A stretch of 64,000 bases of DNA from Prunella strophiata (Eukaryota; Chordata; Aves; Passeriformes; Prunellidae). Of this stretch, positions 35,481-50,505 are shown in pieces. The stretch is from assembly GCA_036583965.1 (NCBI GenBank), contig JAZBQD010000015.1:23093310-23157309 (forward strand), in the 5' to 3' direction. The notes below the pieces were generated by a model. The model was not told the origin of the DNA. It did not search any database and saw only the letters and a program-made list of their open reading frames with translations. The translations under genes were made by a program, and so were the position numbers. Position 1 is the stretch's first letter, and the number at the start of each line of letters is the position of its first letter.

Positions 35481-38400
35481 TTCCCTTACTTTGCTGCCAC
35501 AAGCTTGCTTTAAGAAAGCAAAAAGAAAGCTGGGATTAACATATGATCATCTGATTTCAACAACTGGCCCCTACCAACATCACCTGATATCACAAAACTT
35601 AAGATAATGCTGTAAGAGCAGTCAGCACAGTCAAGCACACCCTCATCTGTGTGATGGGCCAACACAACTCAGCTAAAACAATGTCACCTTGAGCTTATAC
35701 ACCCCTGGTTTTCAGTGGCAATTAAAAACTTTCAACTCCAGCTGCCATGAACTCCCCACGTGGAAGGAGGAAGGAAAGGTTCATTTTGGAGAAGTGCAAC
35801 AGAAGCTGCTGGCCAGCAGGGATGGGCTGGGCAGGCCAGGGCACACCCATATGCCACCCTTGTCCTTTTGGCAAGGAACCTTCAGCAGCACAGATCCCCC
35901 ACCCACCAGTTCATTGCCATTGCCTGCTCCACTGGTGCAAGTGTCTGTGAGGCAGGGGAATCAATCCAGGTTAAAAATGACCTTGCTTCTCCCTCCCCTC
36001 TCCCAGCCTCCCAGTTTTAGACCTGGATCAGCTTCCTATTCCCTCCTGATGGCTGGCACTGCAGCAGTGGTGATGACACCTCTCAAGTGGCAGTGGGGAT
36101 GCAGAGTGATGCAAGCAGGATCATCACTGAGTACCAAAGAGCTTCCTTAGGACTGGTTACAGACCAAAGGGTGCATGTGCCTAGGGAAATGGAAAGAAAG
36201 GAGAAAAATCAGAGAAGGGATAGTGTGTCATTTCTAGTGGAAAGTAAGGAAGAAACTAAGATTTGGGAGTGGTGTTTTATGGAAGGACAGGCCTGACTTT
36301 TTTGCACTGCTCAGGGAGAAATGACTTTGGGGAGCTATTTAGTAAGTGAGGAAAGCTGCACCTAAGAAATGCCTGTCCCTGGCATCAGTTCCTCTTAAAA
36401 CATAGACCCAGGTTTGGTTTGGGACTTCACTGAAATGAAAGACAACTGCAAATGGATTTACTCTGTATTGTGCACATTTCTCAGCACTGAGGTGCAGGAC
36501 TGCTTGGATCAAGACAGGTGGTCTTAGGAGCAACTGCTCTGAGAACAGACTTAACAAAAGGGTGCTGCTGATGGGAAGCAGTGTGGGAGGGGGTGGCAGC
36601 CTCCTCTTCTGTCCTTGCTAAGGTAGTGCTCCTGCTTTAGTCCCAGTGGCCACCTGTTTATTTCTGATGCCTCTAGAGCTCATGAAGCCACCATTTACAC
36701 ATGTTTAAAATTCTGGCTATTTTTAATTCTTTTCCTAAACCACCAATGGCAATTGTCCCTGCTTTACACTGCACTTCTCCTAACTCTGTACTCTGTAATC
36801 TCCCTATTCTAATGTTCTCAAATGAGAAGCTTTTCTATTCCTCTTGCACTCATCTTCTTTCTTTCTGTTCCCTCCTTATTCCCACCTTCTTATTTTCTTA
36901 TCCCCTTACTGGTTAGCCCTTTCCCTCCTTCTCATTTCTATTCTGATGAGCTGTTTCTGATTCAAAAACTGGATTTCTAAACAAAACACAGCCAAGCAGG
37001 AAAGCCAAGATTAACAATTCTGCTACAAGTGTATTTTTCTGGGTGAGATCTATGAGCATGTGCAAGAACTCTCATCATTACCCTGGTACATATTTGTAAG
37101 ACAGAGTATTACCTTCCCCCAGATTCATCTTTTTTACTCTTTAAAAATGTTCCCTAGTGACAGAGACTATATTACCTTATCAATTTGTACAATTTCTAGC
37201 ACACCTGATCACTCCTGCAATATAAATGCCATATAATAATGAAAATAATACATAAAGCACTTGTTGCCTGCAGTCTTAAGATGTCTGGGGTTGAGGGCTT
37301 CCTAAGCATCTCTCTCTGTGATCATCCACCTACCCAGCTCCAAGGAGCTTGGAGGACCCTCCAGAGTGACAGGGTGCTCTTACCTTCACACCAGACATGA
37401 GCAACAGTGATGTGACACAGGACACACAACTATGTCCCTACAGACAGGAGAAGCCAACATCTGCTGAGCCCTTGTGCTGTGCTTCAGTGTTTGGTCCCTT
37501 TCTTTCCACAGGGTGGTGGGAAGCAGGATGTAACTCCAGTGGAAGCAAAGCCTCCAGTGGGCCAGATGGTTTAATGAGTCCCCATGAATGCAGCCTATGG
37601 AACTTGGTGGACTGCAAAGGGGAAAATGAGACAGGAATAATGCAAAGTCCACTTCTGTTTGCTTACATCCTTTATTTCTTTTTAAAATAATGCTCTGATC
37701 CAGTGCTTCCCAGGGGAGATGTGGAGGAATTGCCATCTCCACGTGGACTCATGTAAGAAAGGAAGCAGCTGGTCCCTGATATTTATTGCTGTATATCAGC
37801 TTGGAAACCTTGGGTGAAACACTGCACAAACCCCCATTTCTCTGGGTTATTTTCATCCTCCCTCTTTTTGCTCCATGAAATAATGAATACTTCAAGGAAA
37901 GAAAAAACCTCTGGGAGTTTATTTCACTCAGGACAGGGAGCGCTGGAGCACAACAGGAGGTAAGATGGAAGTGCTCTTGGACACTGGTTTATTCCTGTTC
38001 TTATTTTAGCTGAACCAGCTCACCCTTCCCAACAAACAGGTGATAAGGCAGTGTGTTTACAGCGAGTATCCCATGTGGCACAACTGTACTATGGATTAGG
38101 TAATGTTACTGACTCACTGCAGAGTTATTGGGCCACCTCATTCCTTCCTTTCTCAGGGCTGTAGGCTTCACCATGTACACACTGATGGGCTTTGCACACA
38201 CTAATCAAGCCTCAGAGCTTTTCTGTTAGGTTAGGTGTAATTGTAGGCATTTTTCAGGTATAGGGATTGCAAAACAAATCTTCCTGCCAGAGACATCAAG
38301 TTGTTTTCTCTGATTTTTTTCTAGGGGTGCTTCAAACCTCCTTCTAAAGAGCCAAGCCCTCACAGGTTCATGCAGGAATTATCATTTGGTATCTCCACAC

Positions 38401-41400
38401 CTAGGGCGTTCCTGGCCAAAACTTTGATACCTGCACTGGATAGTGGGCACCTAGATTCCAAACAAGTCAAAAATACATGAGGTTTAGTAATCCTGCTGTA
38501 GACAAGAGCTACACACCTAAAGGGCCCATTGTATTAACATCCATGTGTTGGACTTCCTTTGATGGATTTGGAGAGTTTCTCTTCATTTTGGTTTTATGCA
38601 AGAGGCTTTTTATTAATGTACTGACCTACCCAGATGGTCGAGTCCATGATGGCTTTTAGGGATCCATCGTGGGACTTTCTCTGCACAACTGCTAAAACAA
38701 CACCATCACAGAGTATGTGGCCTAGCATGAGGAAGAAGACTGGATGCTCTCTTTCAGGTGGACATATCCCAGACATCAGGTGCTTTTTTCCCCCAGCCTG
38801 TGTTCCCATCTGAGCTGGATGCCTAGGAGCCTCTGTCAGCCATGGTTTCTTATTTCCCCTGTGGTTCAGATTGAAGGAACTTGCTTTTGTATTATTTTAC
38901 ATCATCTCTAGTCACAACAGAGACCATGGTGAATGGTGAGCCAGGAAGTGGGATAAAAACCTCTGGGTTGCTACCTAAGTGGTCTTTTAGTACCCACTCC
39001 AAATGCCCTCAGATGGGACCTTCACAGATAACACCAAAACTTTGGTAAGTTTTTTACTCTAAGTACAGATCAATTGAAATCATGGGTAAAAGGATTGTTC
39101 ACTGATTTCAGTCTTACTGGGATTTGGGGATGCAACAGAGGGACTAACTGTAGTTCACTGAAGCCAGTGGAAAGGACAATAAATAACTTGAGCCTCTGGT
39201 TTGGCTTCTGGTCTCACTACTGCTTTGGAACTGGCTCTAGCAGTTGCTGTTTACCCTGTCCCCATCAGCTGATCAGTCGTGCCTCCCTGCAGCCTCCTGA
39301 GTTGCACCAGCCCTGGTTTGTGTAACCATGCAGTAAACTGCCTCAGGAAACAGCCAGCACAGGGATGCTCCCTGGCACAGCTCACTGCCCAGCTGCACAA
39401 ACAGCTGTGCCAGCCCCTCAGACAGGTGGCACGGGGTGCAGGGCAAGGAGAAACAGCTGCTCAACACTGCTACCAACAAAATGTCCCCCTTGGAAGATGC
39501 TCCCAGCTTGGTGATGCAAAGAGACTGAGCTGCCATCAGTAGGTGCTGTCAAGAGGGTCTTTGCTTGAGCCATTTCACTTGTGTTGGCTCTAGCATGTGG
39601 AGGCTTCACCAGAGTAATTGAGCTCACTAACCTGGCAGAAACTAGGCAGGCTGGGTAAAAATGAGGCTAGTTTTCTACCAGGCTGTTAGATGGTTTAGTT
39701 GTCTTGTAAGATGTCAGCCTCAGTGATCAGATCCTTGATGCTTGCCTCTTACACAAGGACACACAGTTGTATCCACGGCTGTCCTCATGCTTGATGAAAA
39801 CAATCCATGTTTACAATGGAAATACCAGAGAGCACAAGTCAAGAATCTGGTGACTAATTATGTTCCCTCAGCATTACTATATTGGTATTTTGTTTATTGA
39901 GCTCTTCCATTCTAGTTCAAGATTCAACACACAGGCTCATTCCCTGGCCTTTTCCAGGACATCTGCAGAGATGGCTTTGTACATCCTCCACTTGTTAATC
40001 CAAAGCTTTTATTGACATGGACATACCCATCCCATGCAATACTCCCAGCAGTCTCACTTTCATATAATTCAGAAGCAGAGTAGTCAGGGGTGTGGTTTTT
40101 TCCTTGTTTCGCCCTTTAAATTCCAAGTTTGAGCCTGAAAAAATATTTACAGCTGTACTATATAAACTAATGAAAAACAATGTTTAAAATGAAAGTGCTG
40201 GCACAACTTTATGGAGAACAGCAGTGGAAATGGCCATGTGGTAATAAACAGGCTACCTGATACGGTTTATTGTTTAACTCCTTGCTTACTTTTAGAAACT
40301 TAAGCTTATGTTCTCAAATGCCTGAGTCCTCTGAGACATGTACATGTGGAATCACCAAACCCAAGCCCAGGCTCCCCTGTGAGTATGTATCCTTGGAGTA
40401 GATCAGTGAGTAAGGAGCCTGCTCAAGCAGGGACTGCCTGTATTTCCATGTGCTTCACAGCACAGAACACACCATAAACAAAGCCTCAGTTTCTAAGGTA
40501 AACAAGAAAAAATTCTGATTTTTAAAAAAGGGCAAGAAAATGTCTGGACATTATCAAGTTTTCCTTCTTGCAACAATCCACCAGGAAAACAAAAGAGAGT
40601 GAGAGATTTTATGTGACTGCAGTGTTGCCTTTCTCGTGCATAGCCGTGATGGTTTCCTAGCCTGTGATCGTAATGGCATGATGAGATATTTATAACATGC
40701 TAGGAAAAATGTTTCCTTTTTAAAGCCCATCACAGTAGCATAATAACAAGCCTTGAAACCTGTCTTTCCCATATCCCCAAATCACTTGATGGAAATGATT
40801 TTTATGTGCTGACTGTTGGTGTGCATACTAAAGCCACTTCTGAGGAAAAGCTGTAAGACACACACCCGTACACTGCTCTCTGCACACATGACTGCACACC
40901 CAGATTGGGCCACATGGCAGTAAAAGTGCCCCTGCCTGGTCAAACAAGAGCTCCTGCAATTGTCACCACAGGTGAAGCCATGCTGGCACCAGAGCAAGGG
41001 TGGGAACAGCTCGAGTGCAGATAAGCCTTTACAGTAAATCAGCCACAACATGCTTTGGCTCCATGCCCAAGTAATAACTAACCAGTTTTATGTTAATTAT
41101 TTGCTATCCTTGTACATATAGCAATAGTTATGAGCTTTACTAAACATAAATGACTGCAGTGCGTAGTTGGCTTTCATAAAGTCTCTACTTTTTTGACATA
41201 CTGCATCACTTTCTAACTGACAGTTGTGAATTATTCCAGTTTTTCCTTTTGCTCTGGCTTCTTTCTTGCAGCCTCTCATGAAGTAATATTTTAAAGTGTG
41301 TTTTTAAGGATGAACAGAGGCAGTCATACATTTGGATATTTCATTTTGTAGTTCCTGTGCATGTTATATGGTAACTCACCCTTACACACAGACTGCAGAA

Positions 41401-43204
41401 CACTCATTCTCTCTTGAACACCCCAGTAAATCTGCTTCAGTAAGAATACGTTTCCATATCTGGAACATAACCACCAAGAAGATGGGTTGCAAAACCACAG
41501 AGCCCCTCTCTATCCTTCTCTATCCATCTTGATCACAAGTCTCCAAATCACAATGCAACACTCCATTGGGAAGCTAACCCAGCTCTTTGTGGGAATGATT
41601 GAAAAACTGGTCCAACATTATTTACCCCCAGAATTACTTTTTTAAGCTGGTAGACCAAAGGGCCAGCCTGCAGCAGCACTGGCAGGGGCAGGGACAAATG
41701 TCAGAGATGCAAATACCCGCAGTTATCAGTGCTGTGATGATTCCTTTCATGGAGTCGTGGTCTGAGACCTGTTTCCATCACAGAAAAATCACAGCAGGAA
41801 CCCACTGGCTATGATGTATGCTCACTCCCACACAATTCCACCAAGGGACTCTCTGTCCCCTTCAAAATCTCAACCACAAAAGTCCTTTATGGGGACATAA
41901 GGGCATAAACTTCTCTGAAGTGATTGTGGAAGTGTTACTCTAGGTCTTACCAGCTTGGTCTCCACTGGTAAGGATTTTGATTCTCCATCATGACTTGTCT
42001 ATTCCTGCAGGGCCAGTGTACATCTGGAAGGGCTGTGTAGGTCTACACTACAGGTATGCCAGTCACCCCTGCAAGGGGGTCACACCAAATGACAGCTTTG
42101 GCCAGAAGTGCAGCATTGCTGGCATGACTTTGGGTCACTGTAGGTTTTTGTAGATGAAGGTAAAATGCTACTGAATCCCAAATATATACTCCTCCTAATA
42201 GTGGATATACACCTTGCATAAGGGTGAATGGCTAACAAGAAACCAGGATAGAAGATAATTAGGCCAAGGGACATAAGTTTTACTAAATCTGCAGCCTCCC
42301 CTGAGAGGTAATTTCTGCAGCCATTAAATAAAGCAAACACTATTGGAATTTCACAAATAAATGATAGGAGGAACAATTCTCCCTTACCTGAGTGGAACAC
42401 ACATTCCTTCAGTGATATTGCTACAGTGCAGAAAGATTGAAAAAAAAATCAAGTTTTTATTAAAATAAAATGTTATAAATGGAAGGCAAAGGAATCACAA
42501 AGTTTCTTCCAGATTACTCCAGGAAGTGCTGCTCTTGATAATGATGGGCAGAGCTCATTGTGGAAAAATTAAGTTGAGCAATTAAGAGGACATAAAAATT
42601 GAATGGAAAAGGCTTGGAGTCAGGCTGACAGCTTGGTTCATAAAGTTATGTGCTAACCTAACCAATATTAGCACATCTGTGGGCCCACCTGGGTGTTAAA
42701 GAGTTTGGATTGTGGAGTAATGGTTGACAACTTTGCTGCTGCCACAATGTACCTGTTTCCCTGTGAGCCTGGGTTCCCTATTAACAGCAGACACTGCTGT
42801 AGTATTAGAACGCCAGCAAAATAGGAACAGAACAGGACTATGGAGAAAATATTCTACAATAAACTTTGATTATTTCTCTTTGGAGAAACATGGAGCAGTG
42901 GTGAACGCTCCAAGTTCTTACAAATGTCAATGACAGAGCAGCTCTCAGGTTATGAAAATGAATCTCCTGGCACACAGATGGAAGATGACCACTGAGACAC
43001 ACCAAATACACTTATAAAGTTTTTGTGCCCTGACCCCACCAGCCACTTTGTCATGAACTTTAACAACTGTACCAGAGCCTTTCAGCAAACTACATCACAA
43101 GAAGAAATAGGACAGAAGAAGAATTGAGCTCATGTTGTGCTGTGGGAAGGGCAGAGCCAAGATCTAGAACTTGTATCACCCTACAAATGAAATTAAGACT
43201 TTGT

Positions 43205-43220
43205 AAAAAAAAAAAAAAAA
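43205..43220. repeat. Poly(A) run, 16 bases
   Basis: An A homopolymer following TTTGT. No retrogene body is recognised. Confidence 0.9.
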
Positions 43221-46200
43221 TTAAGGAAAGTGTTTGGAAACAGAGCCCAGTTCTTGCAGCTCTCATTTTTCTGAATGTTTTTATTTGCTTTATTCTATTT
43301 ACAGCCTCTAGTTCTCAAGTGTGTCCAATAATGTTTCACCTTAGAGCTTCCCAGCTCTCAAATGCTGGAGCCAGGCATTGGCTGCTGCCCAGCTGGCCTC
43401 TGCCCTAGTTACACTCAGCAACGCAGCGAGGCTGTAGTATCAGTCCTTTTCAGGGCTAAACCGTGCCATGGACTTTTGATCATTAAAGGAAATGAACTTG
43501 GGATGACATAAAAAAAAAGTAAATAAGACTTGTGTACAAGGACATCAAGATTACAAAGCAGCAGTCTCAAAGGTTGAAGACTCAGACTGCAGAGCTGCTG
43601 CTTCAGTGATGTTCTTTGGCAGGAGTTTAAATGACAGCAAGAGGTGTGAGGCAATGAAGAAAAAAATCCTGAATATTCTACTTTCAAGGAAATTTGCAAA
43701 AAACACTGTCTCAACAGCCAAGATTTACACATGTCTTCTGAGAAAGAATTACTTTTTTATGAGAAAGTAATCGTCCCCTGCACTGCTGAGCTAATGATGT
43801 ATAAAATAAGTCTGACAAGCCCAAGTCCCACAGTGACACCAGACAACACACAAGAAAAAAAGGAATCCAAACAAACTACTGGTGACCAGAAAACAACTCG
43901 AAGCAGATCACTAGCAATAAATTGTAACATGACGTTGAAGCTGGGCTCATCTTACAAAGAGCAAAGAGTAGAGAGAGAATTGCTAAGGGCAGATGGCAGT
44001 GCCTTTCCTGGTGATATAAACACAGATGAATGCATATCACTTCTGAGTACTGTATATGGCTCTGCCTATCTCAACAGCATAAATAACTAGGAAAGAACTT
44101 TAACACATTTCTAGGGATTGAGTTCTAATTGTTCTGTGGTATACAACCATTGGTTGCATCTAATTATACTTAACATGGCTATGGCTTCAAATATTCCACA
44201 TTACAAAAATTATGAAGCTCAACTGGACGTGTTTTACCTGCCAAGATCTGAATTTCATGTTATCCTGCAGTAGCTGGTGGCAAAACAAACCCACTGCAGC
44301 ATTAACAGGAGGTTACGTCCTTTACACGGTTATATTTAATCTCTCCTGATGCTTATCTGAGCTGTAGCCGAGTACAAGGAAAAACAGATTCTGCATTCAA
44401 TTCTTGTAAGTACAAAGAGTAACAGCAACAGCATAGTGCATAACTCTTGCATTTGCCTGTCCAAGGATTTTTTTATTTCTAGTTTATCCTTTGTTCAAAT
44501 ATTTTCCACAAAAGTTGTGTGGGAAAATCCATGAAAATCAGGAAATCGGCCTCTTTATAAGAAGTACTGGAAGAAATGTGAGCTTGATCACATGCATAAA
44601 ATTAACAAACTAAAAGCTACAATGTATGTTCTTTCTCTTATATAACTTCCTTAAAATTCCTTTTGGGATATCTGTAGCAGTAAGATTTAAAAAAAATTCA
44701 GACTGTAGAGTGACTTGCCAAAAAAGTATGTCCACACCATTACGCACTCATTTTTCTATACTATTTATGGGTACATTTGTTTGTAAACCTTTTAAAATGT
44801 TCTTTCCACTTCTTGAGATTTACTTACACCATTTCATACTTCTGTTGCACAAAGCTGACATATCCAGATGGCAAATATAAACATCAAAAGATGGACTGCC
44901 ACTCAAAGACATGTGGGAAACATTTGCCAAAGCTAAATATGGTCTTAAAAGAATTTCAATATTAGTGTAAAAGTTCTTCTGAACATGCCATTAATAGTTG
45001 TGCAATAGATCTAGCTGACACATTGGAGGTGGTGAGCTGCACTCAAATACTTTGCTTCCCACAAAATGGCACTTAGTTCAGGATTGTTCCATACTCAGGA
45101 AATAATACAGTAAATCAAACTAACAATTCACACAAACTATGCTATAAAAAGCAGTACACACTAAATAGTATACAAGAAACATGCACATGTGCTTGGTGAA
45201 GGAAGAGTCTACAGGATTCAGCTTTTTTGCTGAATAAATATTTGAGAGTTTACAGTTCTTCAGCATTTTTTTAATGTAATCAGATAACTGCAACTACAAA
45301 TTCAACCTGATGACTGACATTCTTACATTACAATGGCATCTTTGTTGCTGCAAACAGTAATATATATACAACAAATCAGTTCAGAGGGAAAATGCTTTCC
45401 ATCATACTTGGCTTTGCCTTGTGATCAGAATAAGAAACTGTGTACCATGATTTATTTTTTTTTCACAAGCAGTATTAGCCTCCTTTACCTATTGGCAGGG
45501 GTGGGAGGGGATCTGCTAAAATCCATTAGACACTTTGTCTTGGCTGTAATAAGAGAAGGCATCCATTGGGCACTGGGCAATTCAAAGAGCCAAGGAGTTC
45601 ACTCAAAAGACAGAGTTCACTCAGAGTGGACAATCAGTTTGAACTTTGACACACTTTCCAAGAAGAAAATGTGTTATAAGTAAAATATTTTACAATGTTT
45701 TCTCGGACAGAGAAGTCCATAAAGTTTACTCATCCCTTACACCAGCCACAACAGAGATAGATCTCTATCATGACTGGTCCTTGCCTCTGACACCACTTCT
45801 GCAAGTTATATGGTTGCATATAGAGTCACACTTTTTTTGGAGACTTGGCTGCATGCAAACTCCCAGTGGAACAGTGAGATTAGCCATGAAGACCATGCCT
45901 TCAGGCACTTTGGATCAAGGCTAAATATAGGCACTCTTAAGGTGTTTTTTATCCCCAACATAACCTATGGTTTGTTGCTTAGCATTGAAGAAATTTGATT
46001 TCTTTTTACTCCTAAATCATGGTAAAAGCAATGGATTTTGAATGTCTGTAAGGTCAGCTAATGAGTCTATATTGAGCAGATCTGCATGGCTCCATTCTGC
46101 AAAGAGATCTGTGACACCACTAAGCCCCAGTGACTGCACTGCTGTTGTAGTGGTGTCCTCTCTGACCATGCCTGTCTAGTGCTGCAGCACTGAATTATGG

Positions 46201-49200
46201 ACAACCACTGTGTCCTGTACAAGGCCCACAATGCCATGCCACAATTGCTATGTGTCAATTTGATCCCTCAGCAGATTGTTTGCTGGGAAAAACACTGAAT
46301 CCACTAGTGTAGCTGCCACACAGAGCATCTTCTTTAATTAAACAGCACAGAGGAATTGCAGATGCTGATGAGTTCAAGGAATATGAGCCATTGAGACCAC
46401 TCCAACAGCAGTTTCATGAGAGACTGGCTCCAGCAACCACGTGGCTAAATTTCCTGCCTGTGACCTCCAGCTACTCACTGCTGGTGTTACAGCACAGCTC
46501 ATCACCTCTGCTCTTGCATCAGAAGTGCTGTACCTTGAGCCACAGCCCAGTTTACAGTCTAGCTCCACAGAGATTGATTTCACAGACCCCTGGAGAGGTG
46601 ATGAATTCCAGCACAAAGGCAAAGCTGGGCCTGGAGCATGGCAGGCACTGTTTGAAAGAGCTTCACTACCAAAGTCAGTGTACTGGGGAGACTTCTCCTG
46701 CAGGTTTGTGATTCAGTTAAACCAGACTTAGTAGCTGAAAGAAGTCCCACCCCCTCTGCTGCCTGCCAGCCAGGCTTTCTGCAAGCTCTTTGCTAGGGAT
46801 GTACACCAAACCATAAATAATCCAGAGCAGAAAGCTAAACTTGATCTAAACTCAATGCTTTTTTGCAGGCCTAGTTTTCTGCTGTGTGGACCCTCTGATC
46901 TGACTGCCTGTGGCTCCAAAGAGCACCAGAGACAGCACAAGAGATGTGTTAAAAACACAGAAAGGTGAGCAGGTGGGGAAGGGCTTTCAAAGGCAGCTTG
47001 GCATTATGTTGGCTTAGTCAGGTCTGGTCATTATCAAATGCCATCTCCACGATGAGGTGCCATCCAGACTACCCACAAGTTACACAAGTCACCTTACAAC
47101 ACCCCTGTGAAAGCTGGGATACCTCAGCACAGGAAATATTCATGGGGTCACTCCCTTCTGCTTGTCATTTTCAAGGGGTTTCTTATTGAGCAATGCAACC
47201 AACTTCCTCTTTTGGTATCTTAGAAGAGGTTTTCTTTTGGGATTTTGGGACTGCACCATTCTTTCAGAATTATTTTTTGTGAAGAAAGATGAATTTAGAT
47301 TCACATTATTTTCAATAAGTTATTTCAGTTTCAGTATATCCTACCTAGTTCAGCTGCAGAGCCTTTGATGAGCACAGCAGAGTGAATGATGGCATCAGTG
47401 ATAATGAGTGCATATGGGAATCCCAGGAAAACTTTAATCATCATCATTAACATTTTATTTTCTGCAGTGCAATTCCTACTCTGATGTACCACAATTTGCT
47501 GTAGCAGACTGCAATGCCCAGTGCTGATAAAGATGAAGAGTAGGAAAGCCATGAGGAAGAAAGGAATCACTAAGCTGGAACTGTCATGGTTATTTACTGT
47601 TTTGATATTTTAGAAATGTTTTTTATTGCTGTGTGAGTGTCTTTCAAGTCAGATGTGATTCTGAAGTAGAAGAAAGGTAGACTCAAGCATGTAGACAGAT
47701 GATATCTAGAGTTCCCTGGTTCCTGGCTTTGTTGCTCATTTATAAGTCTGTGTCCTCACAAACCATGTTGCAACTTCTGGTTTTAGTACTGCTTTGCCCA
47801 ATTTACTATCTTATTGAAAGGAACGTTAAAGGAAAGTAACAAAACCCACCAGGCTGCAACACCAACGAATTTTGGTAAATGTGGTGGAGTTTTCTTCTTG
47901 CAGCTTGACATTCAGTAAGAAACACAAACTTTAAGTAGGGACCATTTGGAAATGGATTATGAAGGTAAATTTGTGAAAACAGTAAAGGAGGAAACTTCTA
48001 AAATATAGGAACTCATGATGCCAATGGTACATAACCTAAGTGATGACTTCCTAGCTGAAGATGTATTTTACAGGAAAGTTATAGTGAAAGCTAACAATAT
48101 TAAGTTCTTTATAAAGTGGCTCATTAACTGAAAAGAGGTTTCTTTCTTGGACAAATTGCCTCAGAAATGTTGGCCTTGGGGGTCCTGTTGTCCTTGCTAA
48201 AATAGCATAATGCCAACAGAACTGCTTTATACAGTTTGACATCAATTTTGCAGTCAAGAATTCTGTTTATAAGCTCTTTGAACTCAATTCCACTGCAAAG
48301 TTAACCTGAGTTGTAAGTTATTCCAGGTATATCTGGAATCCTTTCTATACAAAAAACCATGAAACTCAAGCCTGTGGTTGCCTTTGATTTGAGGCAGTCC
48401 AGTTAACCAGGAGGATAAAGGCTGATACTGAAGTGTCTGTCTTGTCAGCTACTCCGTACTATGAGAACATTTTTCCACCACTTGAATGATATTACTCTTC
48501 CAATGCCTTTCCATTCCTCCTTCCTTATTGCCAGAGGCCTCCTGTTTATGCCTGCCACAGAATGAACAGCACCACCAGCCTGTGCTACTGCTAGGAACCT
48601 TTAAGGCTGGCAGGAATCCTGGGGCATGGGTTTATGGTGTGACCTTTTTTTAGGGTAGAACCTACTTTTAGTGTTCCCATTTCAGCATCATTCCTCAGTC
48701 CTGCCCTCCTCTACCCCTGCACTGCTCATTTCTGCTGATCCAGTATTTTTAGAGCCCTGAAAAAGACACATTTCTGAAGAGCAGCTCAGTGGCTCCAAGT
48801 GCTGGCACAACACACCTCTCCAGCACAACAATGAGGGCTGCAACATGGGCATGGCAGGGGCCAAGCAGGGTCAGAAAGCTTAAAACAATAGTTTTACAAA
48901 ACATTTGGCATTGTGAGGCTGTGACAACTGCAGGGGACACAAGGGAAGGTACTAAAGACATGCTCCAGGGGCAGAGGCTGCAAATCCCTTCATAAACTAG
49001 CAAGAGGCTTGAGGAAGCTAATTGCCAGAGCACATAGGAACACTTCCAAATCCCCCCAAAATATGGCCAGTGCTCAGGGAGTATTGGGGAGGGCTAGTTG
49101 TAATTTTCCTGACAAAAAAACCCCATGACTCACTCCTTTGAAATACAGTCACATCTTTCAGCAAAAAGGATGTAACACAGGAATCAAAATGTCCAGTGGC

Positions 49201-49699
49201 AATCATAGTTGTAATGTAGCAGGCAGTGTGGGGAAGAGGAAACACAGAGTGAGACAGGAAAGTTATTGCTATTTGGCTCCAAAGTGTAGAAAAACTTTCT
49301 TCATAATTGGCAGGAAGTTTGGTTTGCTGTTCTTAGTTTAAGAGCTGCTATACAGAAGAAAGAGTGGAAATTATTCCAAAGTGTTGAATGTTTTCAAAGG
49401 TAGAAGAGCACATTTATCTAAAAAAAACAGTGGGAGGCCAACAGGAACAATTCAGATCATGCAAAAAAGCAGTGGCTCCCCTAAGGATTCACCTGTAAAT
49501 CTTCATTCCAGAGGTCTCCACTCAATCTGAGCACAGCCCTCCAAGCCCAAGTGGGAAGGCAAAGCTCTCACTGAGATGGTTGAAAGAGCTTCTCCCACCT
49601 CTTCTGCACTGCCCAGTTTTCCTGCTTCAGGGGCAACTCAGTCTGCTCCTCTACAGCTACAGAACTGCCACAAATCCAAGTCTTGCTATAAAGGAAAAT

Positions 49700-50505
49700 T
49701 AAAATTCAGGTTAACTGTATGCTTCTGAGTCTGCTCAAAACTAAAAGAAACAGTTCCTCAGATACTGAGGAACAAGCAGAAAGAGAAAGAAAATACTGTC
49801 CCACTGATAAGAGAGGTGAATTTTTCACTGACAATGCTGAAAAGACAAAGATTCTCAACATTTCCTTCACTTCTGTCTGCACCAACACTGCTGGGCCCCT
49901 GGCCTTGGGGACAAAAAATCCAGGCTGATGCATCCACAAAGGCATCACCAGCAGAGATCTAGAAGTCATTTCCCCACTCTGCTCAGTGCTCATCAGGCCA
50001 CTCTGGAATACTGTGCTCAGTTTTGGTCCCTGCTGTGCAGAAAAGATGTGGACAGGCTGGAGAAGGTCCAGAGAAGAACCACAAAGATGATCAAATGACT
50101 GGGAAGCCTGTGACAGGGGCAAAGGCTGAGAGACCATGGTTTGTTCAGCCTTAAGAAAAGAAGAAGGCTTAGGGGAGACCTCCTCACCATGTTCCACTAT
50201 TTGATGGGTGGCTACAGAGAAGATGGAGACTCCCTTTTTACAAGGAGTCACACTTAAAAAGACAGGGGTATTGGGTACAAGTTACTCCTGGGGAAGTTAC
50301 AGCTACTCACACAATGAAAACTTTTCACAAAGAGAACAATCAGCCATTGGAATAACCTCCCCAGGGGAATGGTGGATTCCCCAGTACTGTACACTCCTGA
50401 GATCTGGCTGGGCCATCTTGTCTAGACTGTGCTTTTACCAAGAAAGGCTGGATGAAAAGTTCCTTGAGGTCAGTTCTTCCCAACCTGTATTCTATGATTC
50501 TACAG
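49700..50505 (+). mobile_element. CR1 LINE with internal deletion
   Basis: The first about 220 bp translate to a CR1 reverse-transcriptase start region (GEFFTDNAEKTKILNISFTS). It then jumps at about 49930-49950 to the C-terminal end (TSRDLEVISPLCS followed by the WTGWRRSREEPQR equivalent). The middle of the enzyme is therefore missing. The rest follows the CR1 3' region and ends in GTATTCTATGATTCTAC (about 50487-50503). It is diverged and not coding. Confidence 0.8.

Larger units (their letters stand above)
30116..49699. other. Gene-poor interval, no supported gene
   Basis: About 19.6 kb. Open frames are numerous but short, overlap on both strands and lack recognisable domains. I see homopolymers (for example 34869-34884 and 43205-43220) and one patch that looks like a possible conserved non-coding element (35080-35480). 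I found no recognisable CR1, LTR or tRNA-like sequence. Confidence 0.4.

Noticed and set aside
42080..42400. Hydrophobic 106-codon minus-strand frame that looks membrane-like
   Set aside because: AT-rich DNA gives many T-centred codons and so hydrophobic residues by chance; no acceptor/donor pair or neighbouring exon was found.
47331..47570. 79-codon minus-strand frame with a signal-peptide-like start
   Set aside because: The N-terminus is hydrophobic but the remainder has no domain or cysteine pattern, and no poly(A) signal or exon partner was seen.
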